A stretch of DNA of 64,000 bases from Butyriboletus loyo (Eukaryota > Basidiomycota > Agaricomycetes > Boletales > Boletaceae). Made by a program: the position numbers and the translations under genes. Numbering within the stretch: position 1 is the first letter of the stretch; the number at the start of each line of letters is the position of its first letter. The stretch spans positions 62,001-126,000 of the forward strand of contig JBBPSI010000050.1 of the NCBI GenBank assembly GCA_038093515.1. The letters are read 5' to 3'. Under the pieces are notes generated by a model. It made no database searches. It was not told where the DNA came from and saw only the letters and a list, made by a program, of their open reading frames with translations. Of this stretch, positions 24,960-36,846 are shown piece after piece.

Positions 24960-25707
24960 ATGCAGCTCGTCGATAACGTTACCGTGAGCGATCTCTATGA
25001 TATAGTCTCTATAATATGCAACATTGACACGACATTGCTTCAGTTTCTCAAACAACTCACTGCGTTGTTTGAGTCAACAAAAGACAAGGGGACGATATGG
25101 CTGACACACAAGCGATGTGCGTCGACTTACTTTTTATTCGTTCTCCCTTTCAAAAGCTCATCACTGCGTACGTAGTGACTCATGATGGAGAAGATACCAA
25201 GATGGACGATGCAGACTCGGATAGCGAAAAAGAGTACCTGTGTCTGATCCGTGTCACGGATGGCAAAAATGCCAACTTTTCTACACACGTGAGTCCCTCC
25301 TCATCGCGCTCCAGCTCATCCTGATCCCCACAACCATCGATGCCTTCCCCCTCTTCCTCTTTCCGTGCCCTATCCCTCATAATCACGATCACGATCACGC
25401 GACATGATTTCGCCAGGTCTCCTTCTCCGATCTCCAAAAATTCCACACCGCTTACGGTAGCCTCCTGAAAGCGTGCTTCGCGACGCTCCGCAAGCGCGAC
25501 AAAAAACGCGAAAAACAGCGTGCAGAACAGTTGGCAAAACGAAAGCAGCGCATGGCGGAGCCTGTCGTCGTCGATGGGCCCAAGCGCGGGAACGGCCGGC
25601 GGAAGCGGCAGAGGAAGGTGAAGGCGGCGATAAGACAGGAGCAGGCAAAGGAGCGGGTGGCGAAACGTGAGGAGGAGAGAGCGAAGGCGCAGATATCGGT
25701 ATTGTGA
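24960..25707 (+). CDS. SRP14: Signal recognition particle subunit SRP14
   Basis: Exons 24960-24983, 25044-25116, 25176-25288 and 25417-25707 sum to 501 nt (166 aa). The protein reads MQLVDNVTFLKQLTALF, GTIWLTHKR, an acidic insert (DDADSDSEKE), EYLCLIRVTDGKNANFST, then FSDLQKFHTAYGSLLKACF, and a strongly basic tail (LRKRDKKREKQRAEQ, GPKRGNGRRKRQRK). This is the fungal SRP14 pattern. With its partner it binds the SRP RNA Alu end, arresting translation during targeting to the ER. The first exon codes for only eight residues. The third intron contains a short GATCAC repeat. It starts 175 bp from the divergent MET1 gene. Confidence 0.92.
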
Positions 25708-25881
25708 TCAGAACTTGGGTGTGGGGGCACGTTGATCCTGCGGGCAGGGGTTGCCAGTGTAAGATCAGGATGATGTACATATGGCTCGCCGTGGTGACAA
25801 TAGGTATTCCGTCGGCGTAACGTCGCTGCAAGCTCTGGGTATGGATTGACTTGATTGCCTCGGGAACACATATGATATCGA

Positions 25882-26007
25882 CTATACAGTCTCAGCGGAC
25901 TCCTCCTCGTCGAGGCATATCGAAGTCCAGTCCTTGTCATACAATCTCAGATTCCCTGGTGCCAAAAGCTCTTGCAAAATCCATCCCCTCGTAAACCAGG
26001 GCGGGCA
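25882..26007 (-). pseudogene. HET domain fragment
   Basis: Minus-strand sequence reads PPWFTRGWILQELLAPGNLR and then LYDKDWTSICLDEEES before a stop at 25882. It aligns with PWFTRGWTLQELLAPERLR of the intact HET gene at 20810. No upstream HET boxes are found, because SMC4 begins at 26156 on the other strand. It is an orphan piece from a separate HET copy or a partial duplication. Confidence 0.8.
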
Positions 26008-26155
26008 CTACATATCATACTCTGTCTGTGCGTGACAATCAGGTATGACACGTCACGTGTTTGCGTCCCGTGATCTGTGACGACTCGCGTACTTTGCCGA
26101 TCCTCACCGCGGCGGTTGTAGGCCTCCTCTCAACAACGTTCTCCTCGCGCCCGTG

Positions 26156-29100
26156 ATGCCCCCACGACGAACTTCCCGCACACGTACCTCGGACGCGCAA
26201 CATACATCAGAAGGCTCGAGTTCAACACCCACCGATGCCACCACCGGCAAGCGGAAGCGCGGCCAGTCGGTCGCAGCAGCCGACACCGATACCGAGACAG
26301 AAAACGTGACTCGGTCGACGTCAAGGTCTAAGCCTCCATCATCGTCCCCGCGTACACGTGCCAAGCCTGCTTCCGCTGCGTCAGCATCAAAGGGACGCGC
26401 GAGTGTTGGCCCGGAGCGGACGAGGGGGCGCGGAGCATCTACGAGGACAAGAGGCGCAGGAAAGCTGACAGAGATCGTTGAGGTAGAGGAAAACTCAGAC
26501 GTGGATACGGGGGGAGAGGTTGAAGAGCAGGAGCGCGACGACAATGTGGACGGATGTAGGCCCGAGGCACCTCCTGCTCGGAAGAAATCACGCAAGTCTG
26601 TCGACTCTGACGACGAGCATCAAGAAGAAGAGGAGCCGGTACGGCAGCCTTCAAGGAGGGGTAGATCCCGTCAGGTGGTCAAAGAGGAGGAAGAAATGGA
26701 GTCCCCTCCTCCACCAAAGACTCGACGTTCCTCTGCCAAGCCCCCATCCTCGAAAACGACAAAGACTACCCGCTCATCTCGTAAGCCTCGCAGGATCGAG
26801 AGCGATGTTGAGGAAGAAGAAGCAGGAGAACAAGAAAAGGAGGAAGATGAAGACGCGATCCCAATTTCTGACGACGAAGATGCCCTCCTAGTTCAGAGCG
26901 GTGGACGCAGTAAAACATCTTCTGGTAAACCCGCATCCAAGCAGTCGCAGCCCACTCGCAAATCGTCTTCCAAGCCCTCCAAGAATGCCAAAACATCAGA
27001 GCAAGAGGAGGACACAGTCCCTACGCCACGACCGCGCAAGTCAGCTCCTGTCACACCCCGTAAAGATCCCACACCCGAACAGCAAGCTACAGCACACGAA
27101 GAAGATGGCCTGGATGGCTTTGATCAGGTGTATCAAGCTTCTCCGCTCCGTGCAAAACGCCAGGATGCCAACAAAAATAGCTCACCAAGCCAGCCGTTCC
27201 GGACTCCAAAACGTGCGCCACCAGTGGAGGAAGAAGAAGAAAAATCACTCTTAGAACCGAGAGTCAAACCGCAGACTCACTTACAACCACCTCCGGTAGA
27301 AGAGGTCAAGGGGCCAAAGGTTCGATTGGTCATTCACAAAATGGTATTGGTCAACTTTAAGAGCTACGCGGGACGACAGGAGATCGGACCTTTCCACAAG
27401 GTGAGTATTGGGCATTCGAATCTGGGCCTTCATGCTGATCACGTCCGTGGTCAGTCTTTCTCGTCAATAGTTGGCCCCAATGGCTCAGGAAAATCGAACA
27501 CGATCGACGCGCTGTTGTTTGTGTTCGGATACCGTGCATCAAAAATGCGTCAGGGTAAACTCTCAGAGTTGATCCACAACTCGGCTCGCTACCCCGATCT
27601 CGACGACTGCAGTGTCGAGGTGCACTTCCGAGAAATCATTGACTTGGTATGGGATTTTCTTTAGATTTCGTTCCGTATTTCTTCACGCGCACGACAGCCT
27701 GGTCCCGACGCATACAAAGTAGTGCCAAAATCGCAGCTGGTTGTAGCGCGTATAGCATACAAGAATAATTCAAGCAAATACACGATCAACGGACGCGCCA
27801 GCAACTACACGGAGGTGCAGACGCTTCTCAAAGGGCGGGGGATAGATCTCGACCATAAGCGGTTCCTCATCTTGCAGGTAATTCCGCCACGATTGTTTTT
27901 GTTTTTTCTGTCTCTCTTGTTCGCATCTGACCTCACATATCTTTCTACCAGGGCGAAGTCGAGTCAATTGCGCAGATGAAGCCTAAAGCTCAGAACGAGC
28001 ACGAAGATGGCTTGCTCGAGTACCTCGAAGACATCATTGGTACCTCCTCGTACAAAACTCGGATTGAAGAAGCGCTTGCGCAAATGGAGGCACTCACCGA
28101 CCAGCGCAGCGAGAAGCTGAACCGGCTCCGCATCGTCGAACGGGAGAAGAACGCCCTGGAGGCCCAGAGGAAGGAGGCGTTAGACTTCCTAAGGTTGTTC
28201 AACGACCATGTGAAAGCAAAAAGTAGGCTTTGGCAGTGGTACCTCTGGAAGTGCTTGGAGAACGAAAGCAGGTTTAATGCGCAGGTTGTGAGTAATTTTG
28301 ATGTTTGTTCAGCGTCGTCTGCAGCGGACTGAGGATGCTCGTGTATAGGCGAAACACCAGAAAGAGTTGGATGCTGAGACGGAGAGGAACAAGGATGATA
28401 TCACTCATTTAGAGATGTTGGAAAAGCACTTTGAGGAACGTGAGAAGGCGTACGAGGTCCGTCGCTTCTGATTTGTTCCAGATCTTAAATCATAGTCACG
28501 CGTCTTGTCTTTCTCATCCAACTAGGACGTGAAAGCTGCAGCTGAAGAAGCCGCAAAAGACCAAACTGCGCGTGAGAAGCAAGCCGTCGGGCTTGAAGAA
28601 CGGCGTAAGCATGCCAACACCAAGGCAAAGAAGGTGAAGAAGATGCTTCAGGAAGTGTGTTCTTCTATCTCGGTTTTTGTGTATAATCCTCTCAGACGTT
28701 GTCCAATGTCCCTCACAGGACGAGCAAGCCAAAGCCGCGGCTGAACGCACGATCGAAGAGAGCATGGCCAAGATCGACCGAAAACGCGAGGAGATTGAGG
28801 AGCACGAGGCAAACCTGAAGAAGGAAGAGGACGTTCTCGAAAGTATTCGAGACAGTTTGAAAGGTGCGTCATACATCCGTGTCGTCCCTGCGACCAGACT
28901 GACGCTCGGTATTTGTAACAGACAAGACGCAGGTGTTTCACGATCAGATCGAGGTCAAGCAGAAGGAACTCCAGCCGTGGACTACCAAGATCAATACAAA
29001 GAAGGCAGGGATCGATGTAGCGACGAGCGAGAGGGATGCATTGGCGAAGAAGGCTGCCGGCCTCAAAGACGCGGTCAAGAACGCCCAGGAAGAACTCGAG

Positions 29101-32100
29101 CAGCAGCAAGCAACGCAACAGGCCAAGGTTAGACGCATGTTACGCTTGTGGGTCCAACTCATGCTTGACTTGTGATTTGCCGCTGTAGCTCGGTGAATTA
29201 AATGATTTGAAGGCGAAGAGGGCGACCTTGCAGAAGGAACTGCAGGCCCACGCGAAGAATTTCCACGTAAGCTTTGTGATGCTCTAACGCGAAGGTCGCT
29301 CCTCACTCACCACTGTTTGCGTTTGTAGGATGCTCAGGCTCGTCTACAGGAGTTGCGGGGCAAGTCATCATCTCTTCGACAGCGAACAGAGGAGGCCAAG
29401 GCGTCTCAAGCTGCCAGCACGTCGCAGAACAAGGTCCTCGATCACCTCACTCGTCTCAAGCAAACTGGGCGCATCGACGGTTTCCACGTGCGTGCTCCTC
29501 CTTATCCACCTTTCCGAATACAAATCGCATATGCTTCCTGTAGGGCCGCCTTGGCAGTCTCGGAACGATCCCCGACAAATACGATGTTGCCGTTTCCACT
29601 GCCTGCGGTGCACTCCATAACATGGTCGTCGACACCGTCGCCCAAGGACAGGCTTGTATCAACTTTCTCCGCACGCAAAACGTCGGCCGTGCCTCCTTCA
29701 TGATCCTCGAGAAACTTCCCACCGACCGCATCAACGAACGGATACAGACACCCGAAAACGTCCCGCGCTTATACGACCTCATCAAGCCCAAAGACCCCCA
29801 ATTTCTCCCTGCGTTTTATAAAGCCCTCGGGAACACGCTTGTCGCTGACGACCTCGAGCAGGCGAACCGGATCGCGTTTGGTACTTCAAAGCGGTGGCGT
29901 GTCGTCACGCTCGCGGGCCAGTTGATCGATTCGTCTGGCACGATGTCTGGTGGTGGGAACCACGTCGCGCGTGGGTCAATGAGCTCCAAGTTGGCAGCGG
30001 ATGCAGTGAGGCCGGAGGTGCTGAGGCAGTATGAACAGGAGAACGAACAAGCGGCGAGGCAATTGGAGGAGGCGACGAGAGCGCTTAGGGAATTAGAGGG
30101 CGAGGGAGAACGGTTGACGCTTTTGGGGCCACAGTTGGAGATGGACATAGAGAAACTGACGATGGCGGTAAATAATGGTCGGAAACGACTCGAGGAGGCG
30201 GAGAAGCGGGTGCGTGACCTCAAGTGCGTAGGGTCATCGCTCTCTTCGTGTGGGGCGCGTTTTTTGTGGTCTTCTTGTCTTGGTGGCGGTGGGGTGCTGA
30301 TCAGTTTGATCTGCTAGGGCCCAGAGCAAGCCTGACGCTCGGGACATGGCGCGAATCGGGGTGCTCGAGGGGGAGATTGCGACCATGACCGCAGACCTCG
30401 AAGACCTCGAAGCGAAATCGGGCAAGATTGAGAACGCGATCAAAGAACTCGAAAAGAAGATTCTTGAGATTGGTGGTTCGCGATTGCTGAAACAACGGTC
30501 GACGGTCGATGGTATCAAGTTGCATATCAACCTCGCCAACGACGAGACCACGAAAGCGGAAGTGGCAAAGGCAAAGGCGGAAAAGGATGTGGTCAAGTAC
30601 ACGTCTGCGATCGCTGGAAATGCCGCTGCCGTGGCGGAGGCGGACGAGGAGATTCAACAGTTGCAGACGCAGCTCGAGGAGGTAAACGAGTATTTAGAGG
30701 AGCTCAAGAAAAATGTAGAAGCTGCGCAGGCGGCGGCGGAGAATTCAAAGGACGACTTGGATACGCTCAAGACGCAGCTGGAGGTGAAGAGGGAGGAGAT
30801 ACAAGAATTTAGGAAGAAGGAGGTGAGTGGGGTGGATGCTGATCGTGAGCACTGGCTGGTGTTCTGACGTATTGGTGTTAGATGGAGTTGACGCAAAAAT
30901 TGAACGATGTTAAAAAGGAGGCTGCAGCGAACGAAGAAGCGTTGCAGCATTGGCAAACAGAGCATGATAAGCTGAGGCTGCAGGACATCGAGTGAGTGTC
31001 ATCTCAGTTGTGTATGACTCTCGTTGATATATGACTATAGCGATGACGATGAGGAAGACGAAGAGGACGCAGATGCGGAGGGGACGCCAGTGGATGGAGA
31101 CCCTTCAGAGCCACAGGTCAAGCAGGAATCAGGAGAGTCAACGGTGCCACCACCCAAGAAACCATCAAAGCCACGTCAACCCTCGAACGAGCTGCATATC
31201 TACAGCGTCGAGGAACTCGCTCAGTTCCGAAAGCGCAACCTAGTAGCTGATTCCGAGTATCTCGATGGTAAGCCCTCGATCACCTCTGTCACGTTTTGAC
31301 GTTGATCCCTACGCGATAGAGAAACTGAACAACGCTAAGCCTGATCTGTCTGTGCTCAGGGATTACAAGAAGCGCGAGGAAGAGTTCCTTCGTCGTGCCA
31401 AAGACCTCGAACGGATCACTGAGGCGCGCGACGCACAGAAACAGGAATATGATAATCTCAGGAAACAGCGTTTGGACGAATTCATGGCGGGCTTCAGTTT
31501 AATTTCTTTGAAACTGAAGGAGATGTACCAGGTTCGTGTTCTGATTTCCTTCTTGAGAGAAAACGTTTGCAACTCTTTTCGTTTTTCCGCGGGGATTAGA
31601 TGATTACACTGGGAGGGAATGCTGAACTGGAATTGGTCGACAGCATGGATCCGTTCTCAGAGGGTATCATCTTTAGCGTGATGCCGCCCAAGAAGAGCTG
31701 GAAAAACATCTCAAATCTGTCGGGTGGCGAAAAGGTGCGTCGTGTCCTCGTCTGGTGCTACGAGGGAATAACCGTAGGATGTGACCCGTAGACGTTGAGT
31801 TCTCTGGCCCTTGTGTTTGCTCTCCACGCCTTCAAGGTGAGGTCCACAGTCGTGCACACTTTTGGGATTTCCTTGATTGATGCTATTGCCCTTTCCCGTA
31901 CAGCCTACTCCCCTTTACTTTATGGACGAGATCGACGCTGCGCTCGATTTCCGGAACGTGTCCATCGTCGCCAATTACATCAAAGATCGGACCAAGAATG
32001 CGCAGTTCATCATCATCTCGTTGAGGTACGTTTAGTCACGCCTTGCTCTTTCGCGTTCTTTGCCGGACACTGAGCTGAGCGTGGTGTAACAGAAACGATA

Positions 32101-32282
32101 TGTTTGAGCTGAGTCATCGACTGATCGGGATTTATAAAACTGCGAACGCGACCCAAAGTACGTTCTCACCCGCCTTTTTCCATTCTGCGCGTGTTGCTGA
32201 GGTCGTGCTAGGCGTCGCGATTGACAATCACGCTCTCGTCCCGACCAAGGTCGTGACGCCCGTGACAGCCTCCACTGCATGA
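26156..32282 (+). CDS. SMC4: Condensin subunit SMC4
   Basis: There are twenty exons: 26156-27400, 27455-27646, 27698-27877, 27952-28287, 28349-28456, 28526-28654, 28719-28863, 28922-29127, 29189-29266, 29329-29487, 29544-30223, 30318-30822, 30882-30991, 31041-31267, 31320-31531, 31600-31734, 31792-31836, 31904-32025, 32093-32157 and 32212-32282. Together they make 1650 codons. The first 390 residues are a charged, disordered extension with acidic runs. The ATPase head begins [10 protein letters not shown] with Walker [10 protein letters not shown] (about residues 422-430). Coiled coils flank a hinge from about residue 920 ([22 protein letters not shown] ... [10 protein letters not shown]). 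An acidic insert ([15 protein letters not shown]) precedes the C-terminal head with signature NLSGGEK (about 1543-1549) and Walker B/D-loop [11 protein letters not shown]. With SMC2 it forms condensin, compacting mitotic chromosomes. It is long for SMC4 because of the N-terminal extension. Its 3' end is 220 bp from the convergent kinase. Confidence 0.96.
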
Positions 32283-32501
32283 CGTGGCGTTTGTAAAGTG
32301 GGACGGTTTCTGTGCGCTGCTGTACGTGTGTACACCCATTCTCTCTCCATCTCCTCTCCGTTTGTCCCCAAGCTTTTCTGTGTCACGTGTGTATTGCTAG
32401 ATGAGTTTGTATGATGTGACATCGCTGTAATGATACCTTTCGTTCTGGTTCTTCGACTGAAAAAGTCGAGCAACGCCCGTTTCTAACGTACGCGGACACG
32501 A

Positions 32502-34302
32502 TCATAAAACGACACCACCCCTGCTCGTTATATGCCTCTGCAACAGCTCCCCCAGCGTACACGTTCGTCCTTCCAAAGTGAACGTGTGCGTCACCGATTG
32601 AGCGTCCGTCACCCACGGAGGATGTTGCCCGGTACGATCATCATCTGCGGGTAACACCAATCCTGGTTCGGCTCTGAACCAGGGATGACGAAGGGCGTCT
32701 GAAGGGTGGAGTCGGCGAGCGGGTTCGTACACGAGGAAGCGGTGGATGAGGTCGAGCGGGGAGGGGCCGGGATCGGGGCCGGGCACATGTGTGCGCGTGT
32801 CGAGGGAGATGCAGATGTTCGAGGTCGACGGAGGCAAGTTGGGGAGGAGCGGTGACAAATCCACCGCGTCGGCGTCGACAAAGGACACCTTGTTTGCATC
32901 CGGGAGGGTCAGGAAAGACTGGCGACCCGATCCGACAAAGGAGACAGAACGACCGCGACCGCCATCGCCATCGCCATCGCCATCACCATCGTCACCGCGA
33001 AATGCAACGCGACGAAAACAAAGGACGTACGTGATCGAGAGCAAGCGTTGAGCGCGTAGATGGGGGACGGAACGGGGGGAAAGGGAAGCGACGTACCGGC
33101 CAGGTATCTTTGTTGGGCGTGCCACGCACTCTGAAGATACTCCACGCGAGCCCGATCTCGCCACGCGTTCCATCGAAGAGACTCGTTCGTGTCCAGCGAC
33201 CCGTCGGTATGCCTGAACGTGGACGTGTTCCCTGCGGTATGACGAATTGCGTCGGGGGTGGTGTGGGTGTACGCGGTTCGGCGCTCGATTCGGATTCGGA
33301 TTCGGATTCGGATGTGTGGTCGGATCTCAGAAACGAGAGATCCTCGTCATCCTCGTCTTCGTCGGTTTGTAAACGTAGAGAGGTGAAGAACTCGGAAAAG
33401 GTGACGCCAAGGCTCCATGCGTCGATGGCAAAGGCATCGTACGTCCGCGGACCAAAAAGTAGTTCTGGGGCACGATAGTGGCTATGTGTATACGCACGGG
33501 AGAGGAGCGTGCGTCAGTGCCCACGAGGAACTGCAGGGAAGACAGAACGGGACGTCACGCACCCCGTCGACACTTCAAAGTACATTCGCGCTGCAGATTC
33601 GGGCCACAGATCTCTCACTTTCGCAGCGTCATCTTCGCCCACCCGAAAAGCGATCCCAAAGTCTATGAGCTTTGCACACCCCGAAGCAGTCAAGAGAACG
33701 TTGCCTGGCTTGATATCCCGGTGTGCGATCTGGACTTGTTCGCTGTGGAGGTAACTCACTCCACAGAGGATTTGAAAGAGGATCGACTTTGCAAGGACGA
33801 CGAACTGGACCTCGCGTGGGGTGGGTGAGGGTGAGATGGTGTTTCCAAACGAGATGATGGGGTGTGGAGAGAATCTGGAGGATCGAAGTAGCTCTTCGAG
33901 GTAGTAGGGGACGCATGGCATCCAAAAGCACAGATTTTGCGATCGTGGGGATGGTTGTTGCTTTACGAATGAGATGATCTAAGGACGCAAGGGTCAGATC
34001 AGGGCATACGGATGCACGTAGTATTCAGGGACGAGGTAACGTACGTTTATATGCGAGAGGGAAGCAAGTAGACGGACCTCCTTGATGATGTCGTGAGGTT
34101 CTTTGGCATGCGTCGTGGTGGACGTCTTGACCGCGACGAACCGAGGGCCATCTGGCAGATCGGACTCGATGCGGGTCACGGTGGATGTAGGGCCATCGTA
34201 TATGATTTCCTGGGAGCGAACAGGATCAGTACCTGGACTCGGATCGTCCATGTGTCTACCCACAGCATCGTCCGAATCATCGCCGTCGTCGTCGAAAGTC
34301 AT
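32502..34302 (-). CDS. CDK-like serine/threonine protein kinase
   Basis: Four exons (34045-34302, 33563-33978, 33097-33481, 32502-32918) make 491 aa. The kinase fold shows VAVK (Lys 59), IIKEVRLL (Glu 75), the catalytic HRDIKPGNVLL (about 172-182), LIDFGIAF (DFG 192-194), HYRAPELLFGP and YDAFAIDAWSLGVTFSEFF, then the CMGC-type RGTPNKDTWP and a closing LVYEPARRLHPSDALRHPWF. The glycine loop is degenerate (YDGPTSTVTR). A Ser/Glu repeat (SESESESESS) and Pro-rich stretch are inserted after WSLGVTFSEFF. The arrangement resembles monomeric CDK-activating-kinase-like CMGC kinases, but the exact subfamily is inference. Intron 3 is 178 bp with a (CCATCG)n-type run. It is convergent with SMC4 and divergent from the ankyrin gene. 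Confidence 0.85.
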
Positions 34303-34524
34303 CGATGTCCTTCGAGTTGGTCAAGGTGGTTAACCTCAAACCATTATTGTGGCCGTCGAATGCTACGTAAGAGTATGACTCGTCCACCGCGGATGGAGAC
34401 AGACGGTCTAGGAAAAACCCAGCTCAGAAAGCCGCTATTACACATTCGACACTCTGGCCTCGACCCCATTCTCCATCTCGTACATCACTAAGTACTACAT
34501 CACCGTCAATCTAATATTTCTACA
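34303..34524. promoter_or_regulatory. Bidirectional promoter, kinase / ankyrin gene
   Basis: 222 bp lie between the two divergent ATG codons (34302 and 34525). No distinct element is recognised beyond this arrangement. Confidence 0.5.
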
Positions 34525-35499
34525 ATGGCCATGGATGACGAGCACCGGACGCTCCTCAGTAAGTGCTCCCTAGCCATCATCGTAGTCGCGATCCGTCTGA
34601 TGGATCGTGTTCGCAGATAAACAACTGCTAGCAGCGGCCCGACAAGATGGAAACGTCGAGGAACTGTTGACCAGCGGCGATTACAGAGATTCAGAAGACG
34701 AAGACAGCTTTCTTTTCGACATCAACTGCACCGATTTGTAGGTCCCCCCTCAGGTTCCTGTACCGAGTTCAGCACCGCTCAACGTTGCTCGGGATGAGTA
34801 TAGGTCACGAAACACGCGTTCGCACCCCCGTTCTATGCTGCAACCGATCTAGCGCTGATATCCCGTCCTCTCGTTCTCATCAGCTCTCCATCTCGCGTAC
34901 GTAGCTCATCACGTCCTCTCCCCATCATCTTACTCAACGTACACGGTTGCATTGGGATGGCGTTCGACCTTGCGTCTCACATCCATCATCCATCCTCTAT
35001 TGCAGCGTCTTGAGCGGTTCCATCGAGAACGTGAACCTCCTCATCGAAGCCTGCGGCTGCGACGTCGATCCCCAGAATTCCACAGGCGATACACCCCTCC
35101 ACCTCGCCGTCCAGATCAACGATCGCGAGACCCGTCACGCGGTCGTATCCGCTCTCGTCGAGACCGCGGGCGCTGTCGAATCGTACGTGCTTTCAATTTT
35201 CATCGCTTGGATGGCGTGCCCTACTACACAACCTGACCTTTTGCGTGTGTTTCTTGACGGGTCTCATCAGTATCCGGTTGACCAACAAGGCGGGTCAGAC
35301 GCCAAACAACCTTGCGAAAATTTACTGTCCGAATGATACGGAAGTGAATTCCTTGACGACCTCACCTGCGCGAAATGTGAGCGCCCTCCTCGACGAAGAT
35401 GATATTGCAAGTGGTGAGTCTGGCTCACCCGCCCCCCCTCTCTCTGTGTGCACTGATCACATGTTCTAAGGCGGTGAGGATGGTTTTGAGTCTGAATGA
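34525..35499 (+). CDS. Small ankyrin-repeat protein
   Basis: Seven exons (34525-34558, 34617-34737, 34799-34815, 34884-34896, 35006-35182, 35271-35413, 35471-35499) sum to 534 nt (177 aa). The N-terminus reads KQLLAAARQDGNVEELL, an ankyrin cap, with an acidic insert (DSEDEDS). Then come GHETPLHLAVLSGSIENVNL, DVDPQNSTGDTPLHLAVQI, and NKAGQTPNNLAK, so about three to four repeats, then an acidic end. Exons 3 and 4 are only 17 and 13 nt. The intron between them (34816-34883) begins GC. This model is the only one I found that keeps the repeat motif GHETPLHLA, but boundaries of exon 3 deserve transcript evidence. Ankyrin proteins bind other proteins; the partner is unknown. Confidence 0.82.
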
Positions 35500-35812
35500 A
35501 TGACTAGACGGCATCACACCATCATGGTCCACGGAAGGTTGTGTACTGGCTTATCATGTCATGGTCTATAGAAAAATGGGCTGGCGACTGGGGCATGCTT
35601 CCTCGGTTACTCAACACTCAGACCAAACCATCGGAGGATCTTGTTATCGAGAAGTCAGCTGTACAGTGATTGGCTCTAAAAATACGCAAGGCAAGGAAGG
35701 GGGTGAAGTATGTTCTCCGTTAGTGTCAGGGGGACTGGCAAATACTGGCCACCCATATAGGCACCGAACTGCATCCATGGAGAAATGACATCAAGGGGAT
35801 AGGCTAGGCGAA
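35500..35812. other. Intergenic
   Basis: Boundary between the single-copy island and the P450/WD40 right flank. No gene is seen. Confidence 0.4.
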
Positions 35813-36200
35813 TTATGGCGAATCTCGCTTTCTGAACAACACGTTGACCGTACTAGAGTCGGCTATGATCGAAGATCCGATGTACAAGCTCCGCGGACGA
35901 GTCACGTTCTCCTCCAACTTGACATCGTACGCCGTGACGATATGGGCCAACATCGTTTTGAGTTCACCTGCGGCAAAGAAACGGCCAGGACTAGTAAGCA
36001 ATTCAAAGCGGAATCAATACGGGTTTATGTATGGCGATCAGCGAGGGTGATACCACGCATGTCGACCGATTCCAAACGACAGGTACATCATGGGAGGGTG
36101 ACGACGAACTGGCGTCTTCCTCATCCTTTTCTGCAAACCGGAACGGATCAAACACCGCTGGGGTTTCGTATGACCGTGATCTAATAAGGATTCTAAAGAG
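35813..36200 (-). pseudogene. Cytochrome P450 C-terminal fragment
   Basis: Minus strand reads YETPAVFDPFRFAEKDEED, then a one-base frame change, FGIGRHA, and after an intron PGRFFAAGELKTMLAHIV ... RPRSLYIG to a stop at 35813. The heme cysteine codon is split TG|T across the intron, as in the intact P450 at 36847, and is retained. The upstream exons (I-helix, ExxR) are absent. Confidence 0.8.
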
Positions 36201-36295
36201 ACGGCGATCTCACCTCCGATTCGTGGCTTCCACGAACGAAAGCTCGTCGTTGCTCGTGCCATTTGTGGCGACTGCCAGCGAGCTCGATATCAATT

Positions 36296-36640
36296 TCGGC
36301 TTCTCAGAAATGCCACAGGACCTCGGTGTCAAAAAGCCAGGCCTGAGGTCATGGCCATACAGCTTCCACCATCAACTAGGTCTTCTCGTCTCCATCAAAG
36401 CCATGAGCCGGTTCACTGAGGACTTTCCCGATGACAATAATCTGACTCCTCCTTGGACACTTTCTGCGCATTTGACGGAATGTTTGGGCGAGTGTGGATG
36501 GATGGACCACGGGCATGGTGCACTCCATCGTCACTGATAATCCTGTATGATAGACGTCCTACAAGGCTGTGCGCAGCAACAAAACACCGAATCCGACATG
36601 CGGGCCACATTGATTGGGACTTCTGAGACTACATCTCAAA
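36296..36640. repeat. P450-associated repeat, copy 1
   Basis: This tract matches 63118-63660 in the same orientation and order, sharing words such as TTCACTGAGGACTTTCCCGA, ATAATCTGAC and CTACAAGGCTGTGCGCAGCA. It sits between a P450 fragment and the 3' end of the next P450, which shows that P450 units were duplicated with flanking DNA. No coding function is recognised. Confidence 0.7.
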
Positions 36641-36846
36641 CTCCGAAAGCTCCATAAGCTCAATGTTCACAATGTCCAAACAAAATTGTGCATAGCGTAC
36701 CCTGACATAATTGGCATCAGCCCCGACTGGAGGGTCAGCACATTATTGGCACGGATGATGTGGGTTCCGTGGGGATAAACACAAGGTCCTGTTGAACACC
36801 TACGATATCAGACATCCATCATACATCGACAACGTCCACTCCCGTC

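Noticed and set aside
30359..30867. Minus-strand frames over SMC4 coiled-coil exons
   Set aside because: Codon-bias shadows of Glu/Lys-rich coiled coil.
32940..33000. CCATCG-type repeat as coding in the kinase
   Set aside because: It lies inside intron 3; the exons on both sides join in phase without it.
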